From the NCBI GenBank assembly GCA_016713525.1, contig JADJOZ010000007.1, forward strand, positions 310,001 to 374,000: a stretch of DNA of 64,000 nucleotides. Reading direction: 5' to 3'. Shown piece after piece: positions 17,299 to 27,213 of this stretch. The position numbers and the translations under genes were made by a program. How positions within the stretch are numbered: position 1 is the stretch's first letter; the number at the start of each line of letters is the position of its first letter. The notes under the pieces are model-generated. The model was not told the DNA's origin and made no database searches. It saw only the letters and a list, made by a program, of their open reading frames with translations. The DNA is from Bacteroidota bacterium (GTDB lineage: Bacteria > Bacteroidota > Bacteroidia > AKYH767-A > OLB10).

Positions 17299-17864
17299 TT
17301 GACATATACAGAAATAGCAGGTTTCATTTTCGGCATTGTAGGGATATGGCTTACTATCAAGGAAAATGTGTGGTGTTTTCCCATTGGGATATTAAATGTT
17401 ACGATTTCCTTCTTTCTTTTTAGGGAACAGCAACTGTATTCAGATGCGCTTCAGCAGGTAGTGTACTTTATTTTATTGGGCTATGGGTGGTATAAATGGT
17501 CGCGAGGTATCACTTCGAATTCATTGGAAATTACCAGAATGACCACAACCTGGATAACTATCTTGACATTCGTTAGTATAGCCCTGGCAGTTGTTATGGG
17601 TACCATTTTCGACCGGTATACGGATGCAACATTACCCTATTGGGACTCATCGGCAACAGCCATTTGTTTTAGTGCCCAGTTTCTGGTTGCCAGAAAAAAA
17701 TTGAGAACTGGTATTTGTGGATTATAGCCAACATCATGTATATGGGAATATACATGCAAAAGGAACTTTATTTGTATAGTATTCTATTTTTAATATATTT
17801 AATATTAGCTTTCTACGGATTGTACATCTGGAAAAAACTAGTGTCACATCAGACTAACCGATGA
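17299..17864 (+). CDS. pnuC: PnuC family transporter (nicotinamide riboside or thiamine; frameshifted in this sequence)
   Basis: Integral membrane vitamin-precursor facilitator. Motifs: ENVWCFPIGILN (substrate-site Trp and helix 1-2), QVVYFILLGYGWYKW and YWDSSATA. The frame stops early at a run of seven A (17694-17700); adding one A continues as ENWYLWIIANIMYMGIYM and ends with IWKK plus a stop at 17862-17864, the normal PnuC ending. Repaired length about 189 residues. The stop overlaps the ATG of the next gene as ATGA, so translation is coupled. The only in-frame start before the conserved region is a TTG. The substrate may be thiamine (PnuT), given the nearby TPP-controlled receptor. Confidence 0.85.
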
Positions 17865-18394
17865 TTGAAACCATGATAAAAAGAATTGCCATAATCGGGC
17901 CTGAATCATCAGGTAAAAGTGAATTAAGCCGGGCCTTGGCAGCGAAATATGAAACAGGTTGGGTGCCTGAATATGCCCGCGAATACCTCACCGGATTAGG
18001 GCAGCCATATTCAGAATCCGATGTTATTGCTATTTACCGGAAGCAATGGGACCAGGAATGCTATGCTTTGAAATTTGCCAACAATTTTCTATTCATTGAT
18101 ACTGAATTTATAATCGGAAAGGTTTGGTATGAACATGTGTTTAATAAAAAATGTGAGTATTTCGATTTCATGATAAACCAAAACCCATACGATTTTTATT
18201 TACTAACGCTCCCTGATCTGCCATGGGAAGCTGATCCACTTCGGGAAAATCCAGGTAAAGGAGTATACTTTTTTGATTGGTATAAAAATATACTGGAGCA
18301 ACACAACCTGCCCTACTCCATTATTTCAGGATCAGGTGACGACCGCCTGCAGTGTGCTATTAAGTCCATAGTACAATACTTTTCAGTTTCATAA
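17861..18394 (+). CDS. NadR-like ATP-binding nucleoside kinase
   Basis: 177-residue P-loop kinase of the NadR C-terminal (AAA_28) type, which phosphorylates nicotinamide riboside in characterised members. Walker A GPESSGKS lies near residue 12, followed by VPEYAREYL and FIDTEFIIGKVW, both NadR-kinase signatures. Overlap of its ATG with the pnuC stop shows an uptake-and-trap pair: the kinase keeps the imported substrate inside. It lacks the NMN adenylyltransferase domain of full NadR. If PnuC carries thiamine here, this enzyme may act on thiamine instead. An alternative start lies four codons downstream. Confidence 0.83.
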   Translation: MIETMIKRIAIIGPESSGKSELSRALAAKYETGWVPEYAREYLTGLGQPYSESDVIAIYRKQWDQECYALKFANNFLFIDTEFIIGKVWYEHVFNKKCEYFDFMINQNPYDFYLLTLPDLPWEADPLRENPGKGVYFFDWYKNILEQHNLPYSIISGSGDDRLQCAIKSIVQYFSVS

Positions 18395-18404
18395 GTGTAG
18401 AATT

Positions 18405-20777
18405 TTAGAAGGATACATTTATTCCTATCATATAATTTCTTCCTGCCTGGGGATAATAATAATTCTCTGTTGTAAGTTCTCCTGAATACAAATAACTGAA
18501 GGTATATCCATTCGATTCATATTGGTGATCGAAAACATTATTGACCATTGCAGACAAAGAAACTTCCCTCACAAAACCTGGGTTCCATTTCCAGCTTATT
18601 CTAAAATCAGAAAAATAATAAGGATCAAGCGCACGATTGGAATCGGATGTATTATCGAGAAATTGTTTACCTACATATTTATTCGACAAAGATATTTCCC
18701 AAGATTTGCCGGGTTTGTAAATTGCTCCCAGATACCCGGTCACTGCCGGAGAAAACGAAATATCGGTTTCAGAATATACCCGAATCAATTGTCCGCCATT
18801 ATCATAATCATCGATATACTCTTTAAAATTTTTGATTTTATTCCTGCTTAAAGTAACATTTGCAGTGCATTGAAGCTTATTAAAAGGCAACCAGGTTGCC
18901 TCTGTTTCAATACCTTCTCTAAAGCTGGAAGCAATATTTACTCTTGTATAATTGCCCACATCATTTAATTTCCCGGTCAGCACCAATTGGTTATCATATA
19001 ACATCAGGTAATAATTAACACCTATTCTCAATTTGGATGATTTATATCTGTAACCGGCTTCAAAATCATACATCGATTCATGTAAAGGACGACTGTTAGT
19101 TGTAGATTCGGTATAATCATCTCGTGAGGGTTCTTTATTGGCAATACCGCTGAAGAAGTATATCTGATTTGCTGCATTAAACTGGTAATTGATACTTAGT
19201 TTTGGATTAAAAAAGATCAACTTATCATTTTGCGGTAAAGGCTGTCCCAAATCATCGAGTCCCTCGAATGAGTAAGAAATATTTCTGATTTGCAAATCTA
19301 CCAGCAATTGAAACTTTTGGTTTACCATCCATGTTGATTTTCCATAAACTGTAAAATCCTTTTTCAATCCGTTATTAAAATAATACCGGTGAGGGGTTAA
19401 AACCGGAGCAGAAAACTCCGACCTGATTACCTCACCAAAATGATCTCCATCATATTCATTATAGGATCCTCCAAGAATAAAACCCAAAACTGATGAAGGG
19501 TTGAAATGTAAAGAAGCAACAGCTCCATAAAAATCATTGTCGAGCCATTTCCGTCTAACAACATCACTTGAAACAATGGTATCACCATTTAAAATAAAAT
19601 CAGGCAAATTGTAATCAGCTAACAATTCGTCTTCTTTAAACTCTTCGTAAAAACCACTTCCACGGGTATAATGAAATGCTGTATTAAGAATGAGATTTTT
19701 CTTAAAATCATAAGAAAAAAATGCCTGATAATGATCTTGTTGATAATCGTCAACCTGATTTTCATAGTTATAATAATTCCATGTCCGGTTTGTATCCAAT
19801 GAAGCTTCAGGGATACCATACCATGACTGATAAGTAATTTCTTTGCCAGAAAATACATTAAATTTCAACATCATTCTTTCGCTGAAATAACCTCCGGAAA
19901 CAAAAAAGGATTTAAGGTCAGATGTAGCCCGATCTACATATCCATCAGAGGTTATTCTTGATAGTCTTCCGTTGAAATTCCATTTATTTTTGAGCATTCC
20001 TGATCCGAATGAAATAGTATTTCTCCATGTATTGAAGGAGCCGGCACTATTTAATGAATTTACAAAAGCAGAATCAGCTGGTGTTGAAGTCTGGATATTT
20101 ATACTGCCGCCAAAAGCACCTGCACCATTCGTGGATGTTCCTGCTCCCCGTTGAACCTGAACACTATTAACTGAAGAAGCAAGATCCGGCATATTCACCC
20201 AGTATAACAATTGCGATTCGGCATCATTAATTGGGATACCATCAATAGTAACATTAATGCGAGATGCATCAGAACCACGAATTCGAACTCCGGTATATCC
20301 AATACCAGTACCTGCATCTGAAGTGGCGATTAACGATGGAACAGATTCCAGCATAAAAGGGATATCTCTGCCGGTATTCACATCATCGAGAACATTCTTT
20401 TCAATTGTGCTGTGAGCAATACCGGCTTCCGAAGCAACGCGTGTAGCAGCAATTACTATTTCAGAATTAAGGACAAAGGCAGTTTCAAATTCAATATTTT
20501 TAACTGTTGTCTCATTGCTCAAATCTAAAACATAACTTTGGGTTTGATAACCAACAAAACTATATTTAACAGTATAACTTCCCGGTTTGGTTAATTTGAT
20601 TTCATAGCGTCCTTCAGAATCAGAGGTAACTCCAATATTTTCGGACATTACAACAACATTAGTACCTGGTAACGGTATGCCTGAACGTTTATCGGTTACC
20701 AGACCAGAAATGGTAATCTGCGCCGACACCTGAGTTAGTGAGCACAATAATACAAGGAGATGCAATAAACTTTTCAT
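18405..20777 (-). CDS. TonB-dependent receptor, predicted thiamine (vitamin B1) uptake
   Basis: 790-residue outer-membrane transporter: signal peptide, an N-terminal carboxypeptidase-regulatory-like beta-sandwich (about 20-105, ITISGLVTDKRSGIPLPGTNV), plug domain (about 115-225, with RVRIRGSDASRINVTIDGIPIND-like segment and QVQRGAGTSTNGAGAFGG), and a 22-strand barrel ending in a terminal Phe (MIGINVSF). The leader RNA contains a TPP riboswitch, so expression should fall when thiamine pyrophosphate is plentiful; substrate is inferred from this. It converges on the NadR-like kinase with 10 nt between stops. Confidence 0.9.
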   Translation of the reverse strand: MKSLLHLLVLLCSLTQVSAQITISGLVTDKRSGIPLPGTNVVVMSENIGVTSDSEGRYEIKLTKPGSYTVKYSFVGYQTQSYVLDLSNETTVKNIEFETAFVLNSEIVIAATRVASEAGIAHSTIEKNVLDDVNTGRDIPFMLESVPSLIATSDAGTGIGYTGVRIRGSDASRINVTIDGIPINDAESQLLYWVNMPDLASSVNSVQVQRGAGTSTNGAGAFGGSINIQTSTPADSAFVNSLNSAGSFNTWRNTISFGSGMLKNKWNFNGRLSRITSDGYVDRATSDLKSFFVSGGYFSERMMLKFNVFSGKEITYQSWYGIPEASLDTNRTWNYYNYENQVDDYQQDHYQAFFSYDFKKNLILNTAFHYTRGSGFYEEFKEDELLADYNLPDFILNGDTIVSSDVVRRKWLDNDFYGAVASLHFNPSSVLGFILGGSYNEYDGDHFGEVIRSEFSAPVLTPHRYYFNNGLKKDFTVYGKSTWMVNQKFQLLVDLQIRNISYSFEGLDDLGQPLPQNDKLIFFNPKLSINYQFNAANQIYFFSGIANKEPSRDDYTESTTNSRPLHESMYDFEAGYRYKSSKLRIGVNYYLMLYDNQLVLTGKLNDVGNYTRVNIASSFREGIETEATWLPFNKLQCTANVTLSRNKIKNFKEYIDDYDNGGQLIRVYSETDISFSPAVTGYLGAIYKPGKSWEISLSNKYVGKQFLDNTSDSNRALDPYYFSDFRISWKWNPGFVREVSLSAMVNNVFDHQYESNGYTFSYLYSGELTTENYYYPQAGRNYMIGINVSF

Positions 20778-20878
20778 GGCTAAACATTTTAAATGGTTCT
20801 AAAACAAGAGACCCGTGAACAGCAACACAGCTAAGCTGGAAATTGCGTGCACGGGAATGCCATTTATTGCAAAAATTG

Positions 20879-20967
20879 TTACCACGTTTCCTACGCCGGC
20901 ATTATCCGGATCAGGTTCCTGGGTATAATCTCAGCAATCCGTAAAATACGGAAAGCACCCCTTGTTG
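20879..20967 (-). promoter_or_regulatory. TPP riboswitch
   Basis: On the minus strand the conserved THI-box elements appear in order: GGGGTGC, a variable arm (TTTCCGTATTTTACGGA), TTGCTGAGA, TACCC, GAACCTGAT, and GGATAATGCCGGCGTAGGAA. These form the pyrimidine- and pyrophosphate-sensing arms. It lies about 100 nt before the ATG of the TonB receptor. No clear terminator follows, so control may act on ribosome access. Confidence 0.95.
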
Positions 20968-20970
20968 ATG

Positions 20971-20978
20971 CAAAGATA
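20971..20978 (-). promoter_or_regulatory. -7 box upstream of the TPP riboswitch
   Basis: TATCTTTG followed by C on the minus strand, a perfect TAnnTTTG match placed just before the riboswitch, so the riboswitch is at the very 5' end of the transcript. Confidence 0.75.
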
Positions 20979-21118
20979 ACATGTCTGATTAAAAAAAGTT
21001 TAGCAAAGAGTAAAATTTCATCAGCCCATCTAAAATACAGGCCTAAAGCACAATCAGCTAAATTTCAATTCTTTAGACAAATAATCTAAAATTCCGGTTA
21101 ATGTACGGGCACCTAAAT

Positions 21119-21126
21119 TATCTTTG
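21119..21126 (+). promoter_or_regulatory. -7 box upstream of the TauE-family gene
   Basis: TATCTTTG, perfect match to TAnnTTTG. It overlaps the upstream TTG at 21124, which therefore cannot be the translation start. Confidence 0.7.
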
Positions 21127-21150
21127 TCCGGGTTAAATACTTCAAGAACA

Positions 21151-21909
21151 TTGGAAACATGGCATTATTTACTGGCAATTATTGCAGGCTTTGTAGCCGG
21201 CATAATAAATACGCTGGCAGGAAGTGGTTCTCTTTTCACATTACCTTTTTTACTATTCATGGGATTGCCTGCACCTATTGCTAATGGTACAAATCGTGTG
21301 GGCATTTTGTTGCAGACCTTGGTTGGAGCAAGCCGATTGTACAAAAAAAGTGATAATAGTCTCAAACTTGATCTGAGATACATTTTACCATGTGCTGCGG
21401 GTTCAGTTGTGGGAGCCCTGATTGCAGTTTCCATTTCTGAAGTAGCCATGAGAATTACAATTGGTGTTGTAATGTTAGTGTTGCTTTTCGTATTACTATC
21501 AAATTACAATTCCTTATTGAAAGAAAGTGACAAGCCTATTCCATCCTACCGAAAAAATGCGGGCATGCTTTTACTTTTCTTTATCGGTATTTATGGTGGA
21601 TTTATTCAACTGGGAGTTGGTATTTTTTTATTGTCGCTGCTTCTTCTTTATTTGCAATTCACATTTAAACATGCCAATGCTTTAAAAAATTCTATCAACT
21701 TCTTCCTAACAGTTCCTGCTTTTATCATTTTTGCTATCAATGATCAGATTAACTGGGAACTTGGTGGTATTTTGGCTATTGGGCAGATGGCAGGTGCCTG
21801 GGTAGCATCCGGATTTGCATCAGAAAACAAGCAGGCTAATTTGTGGATCAGAAGATTGCTGGTGGCAATGACTTTGTTTTCAGCATTAAAATTACTGCAT
21901 GTTATATAG
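21151..21909 (+). CDS. Sulfite exporter TauE/SafE family permease
   Basis: About 252-residue membrane protein with the two TauE/SafE repeats: GFVAGIINTLAGSGSLFTLP with FMGLPAPIANGTNRVG in the first and IGIYGGFIQLGVGIFLL with HANALKNSINFF in the second. Around eight membrane segments. Family members export sulfite, sulfoacetate or related organosulfur anions; substrate here unknown. The start is uncertain: no ATG is in frame, the TTG at 21124 lies in the promoter, so the TTG at 21151 (LETWHYLLAIIAG) is chosen as it fits homologues that begin just before this segment. Confidence 0.85.
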   Translation: METWHYLLAIIAGFVAGIINTLAGSGSLFTLPFLLFMGLPAPIANGTNRVGILLQTLVGASRLYKKSDNSLKLDLRYILPCAAGSVVGALIAVSISEVAMRITIGVVMLVLLFVLLSNYNSLLKESDKPIPSYRKNAGMLLLFFIGIYGGFIQLGVGIFLLSLLLLYLQFTFKHANALKNSINFFLTVPAFIIFAINDQINWELGGILAIGQMAGAWVASGFASENKQANLWIRRLLVAMTLFSALKLLHVI

Positions 21910-22063
21910 ATTTTTCACGGTATAAATCATGATAAAAATCATCTGATTTAAAGGCCCTTCCGGTGACTCCTATCACCGCAGCTTTTCACCACAACTTTGT
22001 AACCTTGCAGTATGGAATCCTTCTCACGAGGGGATGGAAAATAAAAACCAAACTACTAAAAAC

Positions 22064-23821
22064 ATGAAAAAACTTCTCATTTTACTAATCAGCACAATTC
22101 CAATTTGGGCTGGTGCTCAGGGCACCCTGGACTGGAATCAGTCTACACGTGGTGTTGCAATTGCACTCGACAATCAAAACAATTCTTATGTCACCGATTA
22201 CGATTACAATCCGGCAGGAGATATCTCTCTGATTAAAAGAGATCCGCAAGGTAACTTAATTTGGGCAACGAGTTTTAACCAGACAGATAATACTAAATGG
22301 GAGCGCGCATCCTGGGTAGAAACCGACAATGCAGGAAATGCAGTTGTAATTGGCACACTGATGTCAGGCTATTCAAACCCGGTTGTTGCAGCTAGCATTA
22401 TAATGAAATTTGATGTTAATGGTAATCTTTTATGGCGTCAGATTTTTGATGGACCTTTCGATGGTTCATCCACCACAAAATGTATCATTGATGCTACAAA
22501 CAATATTTATGTATTGGGAATTGGAGTCAGTCCAAATGGCCTGAAAACAAGAGTTAAAAAATTCGATGCCACGGGTGTTGTTTTGTGGGATTATTTCGAT
22601 AATTACGGTGTAGGAGCGCCGGTAAATTTCAAATTCACTCCAGACAATCACATAGTAATTGCAGGACGGGGTGTTACAGGAAATATTAATGGATATTCAA
22701 AAATAGATTTGAATGGGAATCACGTCTGGAACATTTCACCAGTTTCAAGCTTTACTGTTGGTGATATTGCAGGTGATGCATTCGGTAATAGTTACATTGT
22801 TCATGGAACTCCTGGCTCAGGTGGAGGAACCATTGTAAGAAAAATAAAACCAAACGGAAACGAAATCTGGCAAAGGAATTTTGCATTGACGGCTTTCAGG
22901 ATCGAAGTTGGGACAGATAATTTTCCAGTAGTAGCAGGTTTTCCTGTTGCCGGTGCAGGAGCTGCCTTTGCTAAAATAAACAGCAATGGTAATCTGATCT
23001 GGTTGAATCCTGATGCGGATGGCCCTAACATCCTTTTGCTTCACTCCCTGTTAATACTCGATCAATTTAACAATGCCTATTTGGCTGCCGGACAATTAGG
23101 TTCAATGGCTGTGTGTAAGGTAAACAGCAATGGCAGTAATGCCTGGACCACAATTATTTCAGGTAGTGGGGCTGTCGGTTTGGAAATTGGTACCGATTAC
23201 AATGTATATGCTGTCGGAGGTTCCACAGTACGATTATTGCAGACATCACCTTGTACAGTTCCTTCAAACAGGACTTCTTCTAACATTACCCCAACTTCCG
23301 TTAAATTAAACTGGGCAAGCGTTCCCGGTGCCGTTCAATATCAGGTATGGACCCGAAAAACCACTTCTACAACCTGGCGAAAACGAACCGTTCCTGCAAC
23401 AAAAACATTTGCAACCTTTACTGTTCTGGATTGTGGCTCAGATTACGTATGGAAGGTAAGAACTGTTTGTAATGCGTCACCTCTAGTTACCTCTTCCTGG
23501 TCGGGTTTAGAAAATTACTCCACAGCAGCATGTTTTGCAGGTGGTGAAGTTGACAGAATAATCAACTCCGAAACAAATTCAACTATGGCAGTTATATTCC
23601 CAAATCCGGCAAATGAATATACCCAAATTAGTTTCGAGTCTCCCGGCCATTTCAATGTTGTTTTAATGGATATTAGTGGCCGGATAATCAAAGAATCTAC
23701 TTATACGATTACTGAAGACCAAACTCAGGAGATTGATATCCGCAACTTACAAAGTGGGATTTACCTGCTTCAAATAACTTCGGACAAAAAATCACAACAA
23801 TATCGGCTTGTGAAGCAATAA
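22064..23821 (+). CDS. Secreted T9SS protein with beta-propeller-like repeats and a fibronectin III domain
   Basis: About 585 residues. Signal peptide MKKLLILLISTIPIWAGAQ, then repeats of the type KxDxNGNxxW (KRDPQGNLIW, KFDVNGNLLW, KINSNGNLIW) spaced about 50 residues, suggesting a SBBP-type beta-propeller up to about residue 390. Next a fibronectin III domain (VPSNRTSSNITPTSVKLNW to the end of VCNASPL...W), and a type A T9SS sorting domain starting VIFPNPANEYTQISF and ending LQSGIYLLQI...YRLVKQ. Start is the ATG directly before the signal peptide rather than one ten codons upstream. Probably cell-surface or released; partner unknown. Confidence 0.85.
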   Translation: MKKLLILLISTIPIWAGAQGTLDWNQSTRGVAIALDNQNNSYVTDYDYNPAGDISLIKRDPQGNLIWATSFNQTDNTKWERASWVETDNAGNAVVIGTLMSGYSNPVVAASIIMKFDVNGNLLWRQIFDGPFDGSSTTKCIIDATNNIYVLGIGVSPNGLKTRVKKFDATGVVLWDYFDNYGVGAPVNFKFTPDNHIVIAGRGVTGNINGYSKIDLNGNHVWNISPVSSFTVGDIAGDAFGNSYIVHGTPGSGGGTIVRKIKPNGNEIWQRNFALTAFRIEVGTDNFPVVAGFPVAGAGAAFAKINSNGNLIWLNPDADGPNILLLHSLLILDQFNNAYLAAGQLGSMAVCKVNSNGSNAWTTIISGSGAVGLEIGTDYNVYAVGGSTVRLLQTSPCTVPSNRTSSNITPTSVKLNWASVPGAVQYQVWTRKTTSTTWRKRTVPATKTFATFTVLDCGSDYVWKVRTVCNASPLVTSSWSGLENYSTAACFAGGEVDRIINSETNSTMAVIFPNPANEYTQISFESPGHFNVVLMDISGRIIKESTYTITEDQTQEIDIRNLQSGIYLLQITSDKKSQQYRLVKQ

Positions 23822-23841
23822 ATTTGGAGTCAGAAAATTAG

Positions 23842-23870
23842 AAAGTGTCGGGAATACCCCGGCACTTTTT
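23842..23870. terminator. Terminator between the T9SS gene and the LRR gene
   Basis: Stem AAAGTGTCGGG / CCCGGCACTTT (one G-U pair) with a T-rich right side, between two convergent genes. Confidence 0.75.
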
Positions 23871-24510
23871 ACATTTTGCAATTACACGAAGGCGATAAAA
23901 AAACTTTCCCACCAGGCACCATTTCTTTAAATTTCAAATGTTGTTCTTCAGAAAATAAGATACCTCGGAGTTCCAATATTTTTAGATTCTTCAAATTTCT
24001 GATTTCATCTGGCAGATCTTCCAGTTCATTGTCCCATAGCTCCAAAATTTCCAGTGCCGCCAGATTACCTGTCTCAGGAGGCAAATTGGTAAGCGTATTT
24101 CTGTTGAGTGATAATTTTTTCAGCCATTTAAAACTGCCAATCGCGGCCGGGACAGAAGATAATTTATTGTTGCTGAGATCAAGTTCTTCCAGAGAGGAGA
24201 GCAAGGCAATGGAATCGGGAAGAGTTTTAATTTTATTTCTGCTCAGATCGAGAACTAATAAATTTGGAAGTTTATAAACACCAGGAGGGATCTGAGTAAG
24301 CTTCTTACCACTTAAATCAAGAATATAGGCTGAATCAGGATTTGCAAGTGCAGCAGCCACACTTTTATACACTTTATAACTTGGTCTGGTATAAACCGGG
24401 AGTTCTTCTTGTTGAGCAGAGACATTGAATGACACAAATAATAGTAGGGAAGCCGAAAAAATAAAAAGCGGATTCCTAAATTTAAGATATTTGAAACATG
24501 GGATTTGCAT
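23869..24510 (-). CDS. Exported leucine-rich-repeat protein
   Basis: About 213 residues with a hydrophobic signal segment (FIFSASLLLFVSFNVSAQ) and about five 23-residue leucine-rich repeats of the pattern LxxLxLSxNxLxxLPxxIxxLxxL, for example LLVLDLSRNKIKTLPDSIALL. Such repeats form a curved protein-binding surface. The tail carries CNC near the end. It lies between the T9SS gene and ribF. Start is the ATG (MQIPCFKYL) rather than the upstream TTG. Binding partner unknown. Confidence 0.82.
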   Translation of the reverse strand: MQIPCFKYLKFRNPLFIFSASLLLFVSFNVSAQQEELPVYTRPSYKVYKSVAAALANPDSAYILDLSGKKLTQIPPGVYKLPNLLVLDLSRNKIKTLPDSIALLSSLEELDLSNNKLSSVPAAIGSFKWLKKLSLNRNTLTNLPPETGNLAALEILELWDNELEDLPDEIRNLKNLKILELRGILFSEEQHLKFKEMVPGGKVFLSPSCNCKM

Positions 24511-24542
24511 CAGGTGCAAGACGTATTAATAATCACACAACG

Positions 24543-25472
24543 TTATTTTAAATATTTTAATGTAAAGTTAAGATCATTTTTAATTTGCCTGGTTAAATCC
24601 TCGAGTGAATTGAACTTTCGGTCTTCACGCACCCAGGCAAGCAAATGAAGCGTAATTTCCGACCCATAAATTTCCCGGTTAAAATCAAGTATAAAAACCT
24701 CAATACTTAATTTACCTCCTGATTCAAGAGTAGGTCTTCTCCCAATGCTCAACATACCATAGAATTCATCGGAACCAATGTCTACCTTAGTTACATAAAC
24801 ACCTTCAGCAGGAATGAGTTTATAATTTTCAGCAATTTGAAGGTTTGCTGTGGGAAAGCCAATGGTACGACCTATTTTATTCCCATTCACAACAGTTCCG
24901 GTTAGCGTATATGGTCGCCCCAGAAATGCCGCTGCGGTAGCAACATCACCTCTTTTAAGTGATTTTCTGATTTGGGTAGAGCTAACTGCAATCTCATTGA
25001 CATCCTGTTCCGCGATTTGTTCAACCTCGAAACCACATTCAGGAGCTAATTTGAGTAAATCATCAATGGAGCCTTCCCGGTTCCTTCCAAAACGGTGATC
25101 ATATCCTATGATAAGTACCTTGGTTTGTAACTTTTCAACAATAATTTTACGAATAAATTCTTCGGAAGAAATTTCAGCAAATGTTGCATCAAAAGGCAAA
25201 ATCAATAAATTATCAATACCTTCTTCTTCCAGCAATTCCTTCTTTTCACGCACGGTATTAAGCAATTCAATGCCATGTTCTTCGGGATACAGGATCATTC
25301 GGGGATGAGGAAAAAAAGTCAAAATCAATGAGCTGCCATTAATTTCAGATGCTTTTTGTTTCACCCTTTCAATGAGCTGACGATGTCCAAAATGTACTCC
25401 GTCAAAAGTTCCAATTGTAACTACCACGTTTTCAAGTGGTTGAAATTCGTCCAGACTATTAAATACCTTCAC
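24543..25472 (-). CDS. ribF: Bifunctional riboflavin kinase / FAD synthetase
   Basis: Makes FMN from riboflavin and FAD from FMN. N-terminal nucleotidyltransferase domain with TIGTFDGVHFGHRQL and a later SSTQIRKSLKRGDV (the ISSTxIR motif), C-terminal flavokinase domain with GRTIGFPTANL and VYVTKV. The GTG start at 25472 gives MKVFNSLDEF, the usual N-terminus, and leaves a protein of 309 residues; the open frame extends further upstream through a TTG but that part is unlike the family and holds a promoter-like TATTTTGC. Confidence 0.93.
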   Translation of the reverse strand: MKVFNSLDEFQPLENVVVTIGTFDGVHFGHRQLIERVKQKASEINGSSLILTFFPHPRMILYPEEHGIELLNTVREKKELLEEEGIDNLLILPFDATFAEISSEEFIRKIIVEKLQTKVLIIGYDHRFGRNREGSIDDLLKLAPECGFEVEQIAEQDVNEIAVSSTQIRKSLKRGDVATAAAFLGRPYTLTGTVVNGNKIGRTIGFPTANLQIAENYKLIPAEGVYVTKVDIGSDEFYGMLSIGRRPTLESGGKLSIEVFILDFNREIYGSEITLHLLAWVREDRKFNSLEDLTRQIKNDLNFTLKYLK

Positions 25473-25618
25473 TTTTCGATTGCTGAAATTAATTTTGAAA
25501 ACATTGGCAAAATACTGCAATTCAACTAATTAATCATTATTTTTTTTTAAAAATATATTTTTTATTAACAAATTGATTTTTAGCAGTGGTTTTATGATGT
25601 TTTAACAGATTTAAGTAG

Positions 25619-25626
25619 TACTTTTG
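25619..25626 (+). promoter_or_regulatory. -7 box of atpD
   Basis: TACTTTTG followed by C, matching TAnnTTTG, 40 nt before the atpD ATG. Confidence 0.7.
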
Positions 25627-25666
25627 CGCTCGCAAATCTAAAAATTCCAAACTACAATAATTCATC

Positions 25667-27179
25667 ATGAAAAACATCGGTAAAATCGTACAGGTAATCG
25701 GGCCTGTGGTTGACGTGAGCTTTGAGCAGGAAGGTGCATCCGTACCTAACATTCTCGATGCTTTGGTAATCACAAAAGAAAACGGGCAAAAAATTATTTT
25801 AGAGTGTCAGCAGCACATAGGTGAAGACACTGTCAGAGCAATTGCCATGGATTCAACCGACGGACTTGTTCGCGGACTTGAAGTGGAAGCAACAGGATTA
25901 CCTATTCAGATGCCATCAGGCGAAGCAATTAAAGGCCGTCTGTTTAACGTAGTTGGAGAAGCGATCGACGGTATTGGTACGGTTCCGGTTATACCGGGTA
26001 AAGGATTACCAATTCACCGTGAAGCTCCAAGATTTGAAGATCTTTCTACAGAAACTCAGGTGCTTTTCACCGGAATTAAAGTTATCGATTTGATTGAACC
26101 TTATTCAAAAGGTGGTAAAATCGGTTTGTTTGGTGGTGCCGGAGTAGGTAAAACGGTATTGATACATGGAATTGGTAAACAACATTGCCAAAGCATATGC
26201 CGGACTTTCGGTATTTGCTGGTGTAGGTGAGCGTACCCGTGAAGGAAATGACCTTTTACGTGAGTTCCTTGAATCAGGTGTAATTAATTATGGAGATGCC
26301 TTCCGTCATTCTATGGAAGCAGGTGGATGGGATCTTTCCAATATCGATCATAAAAAATTAGAAGATTCGAAAGCCACATTGGTGTTCGGACAGATGAATG
26401 AGCCTCCTGGAGCACGTGCCCGTGTAGCATTATCGGGACTGGCTGTGGCTGAACATTTCCGTGATGGTGATGAGCAATCAGGTGGTCGTGATATTCTTTT
26501 CTTTATCGATAACATCTTCCGTTTCACTCAGGCAGGTTCTGAAGTATCGGCACTTTTAGGTCGTATGCCATCGGCGGTAGGTTACCAGCCAACTCTTGCA
26601 ACTGAAATGGGTGCCATGCAGGAACGTATTACTTCAACAAAACGTGGATCTATCACTTCTGTTCAGGCTGTTTATGTACCTGCAGATGACTTGACTGACC
26701 CTGCTCCTGCAACTACATTTGCTCACCTTGATGCTACCACTGTATTGAGTCGTAAAATTGCTGAGTTGGGAATTTATCCTGCGGTGGATCCATTGGATTC
26801 TACTTCCAGAATTCTTTCTCCTGCTGTTGTTGGTGAAGAACACTACCGTACTGCGCAACGTGTGAAAGAAATCCTGCAACGTTATAAAGAACTTCAGGAT
26901 ATTATCGCAATCCTTGGTATGGATGAACTTTCTGATGAAGATAAACAGGTTGTTCACCGTGCCCGTCGTGTGCAGCGTTTCCTTTCTCAGCCGTTCTTCG
27001 TTGCGGAACAGTTCACCGGATTAAAAGGTGTATTGGTGCCAATTGAAGAAACTATTAAAGGCTTTAATATGATTATGGATGGTGAAGTGGATGAATATCC
27101 TGAAGCTGCATTCAACCTCGTTGGTACCATCGATGATGCCATTGAAAAAGGCAAGAAATTGCTTGCAGAAGCAAATTAA
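25667..27179 (+). CDS. atpD: F1F0 ATP synthase subunit beta (frameshifted in this sequence)
   Basis: Catalytic subunit of F1. Walker A GGAGVGKT lies at about 156-163 and later DNIFRFTQAGSEVSALLGRMPSAVGYQPTLA-type segments carry Walker B and the conserved arginine-finger partner region. An extra base near 26163-26165 breaks the frame after KTVLI; removing it joins MELVNNIAKAYAGLSVFAGVGERTREG. The repaired protein is about 503 residues, normal. The gene is essential and otherwise intact, so this looks like a consensus error. atpC follows 34 nt downstream; the other atp genes are not in the window, as usual in this phylum. Confidence 0.95.
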
Positions 27180-27213
27180 TTCACACAACTAAAGTCCATA
27201 ATTCAATTAGCCG

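Noticed and set aside
20847..21089. 80-codon open frame on the plus strand upstream of the TauE gene
   Set aside because: It is the antisense of the TPP riboswitch and has no family features.
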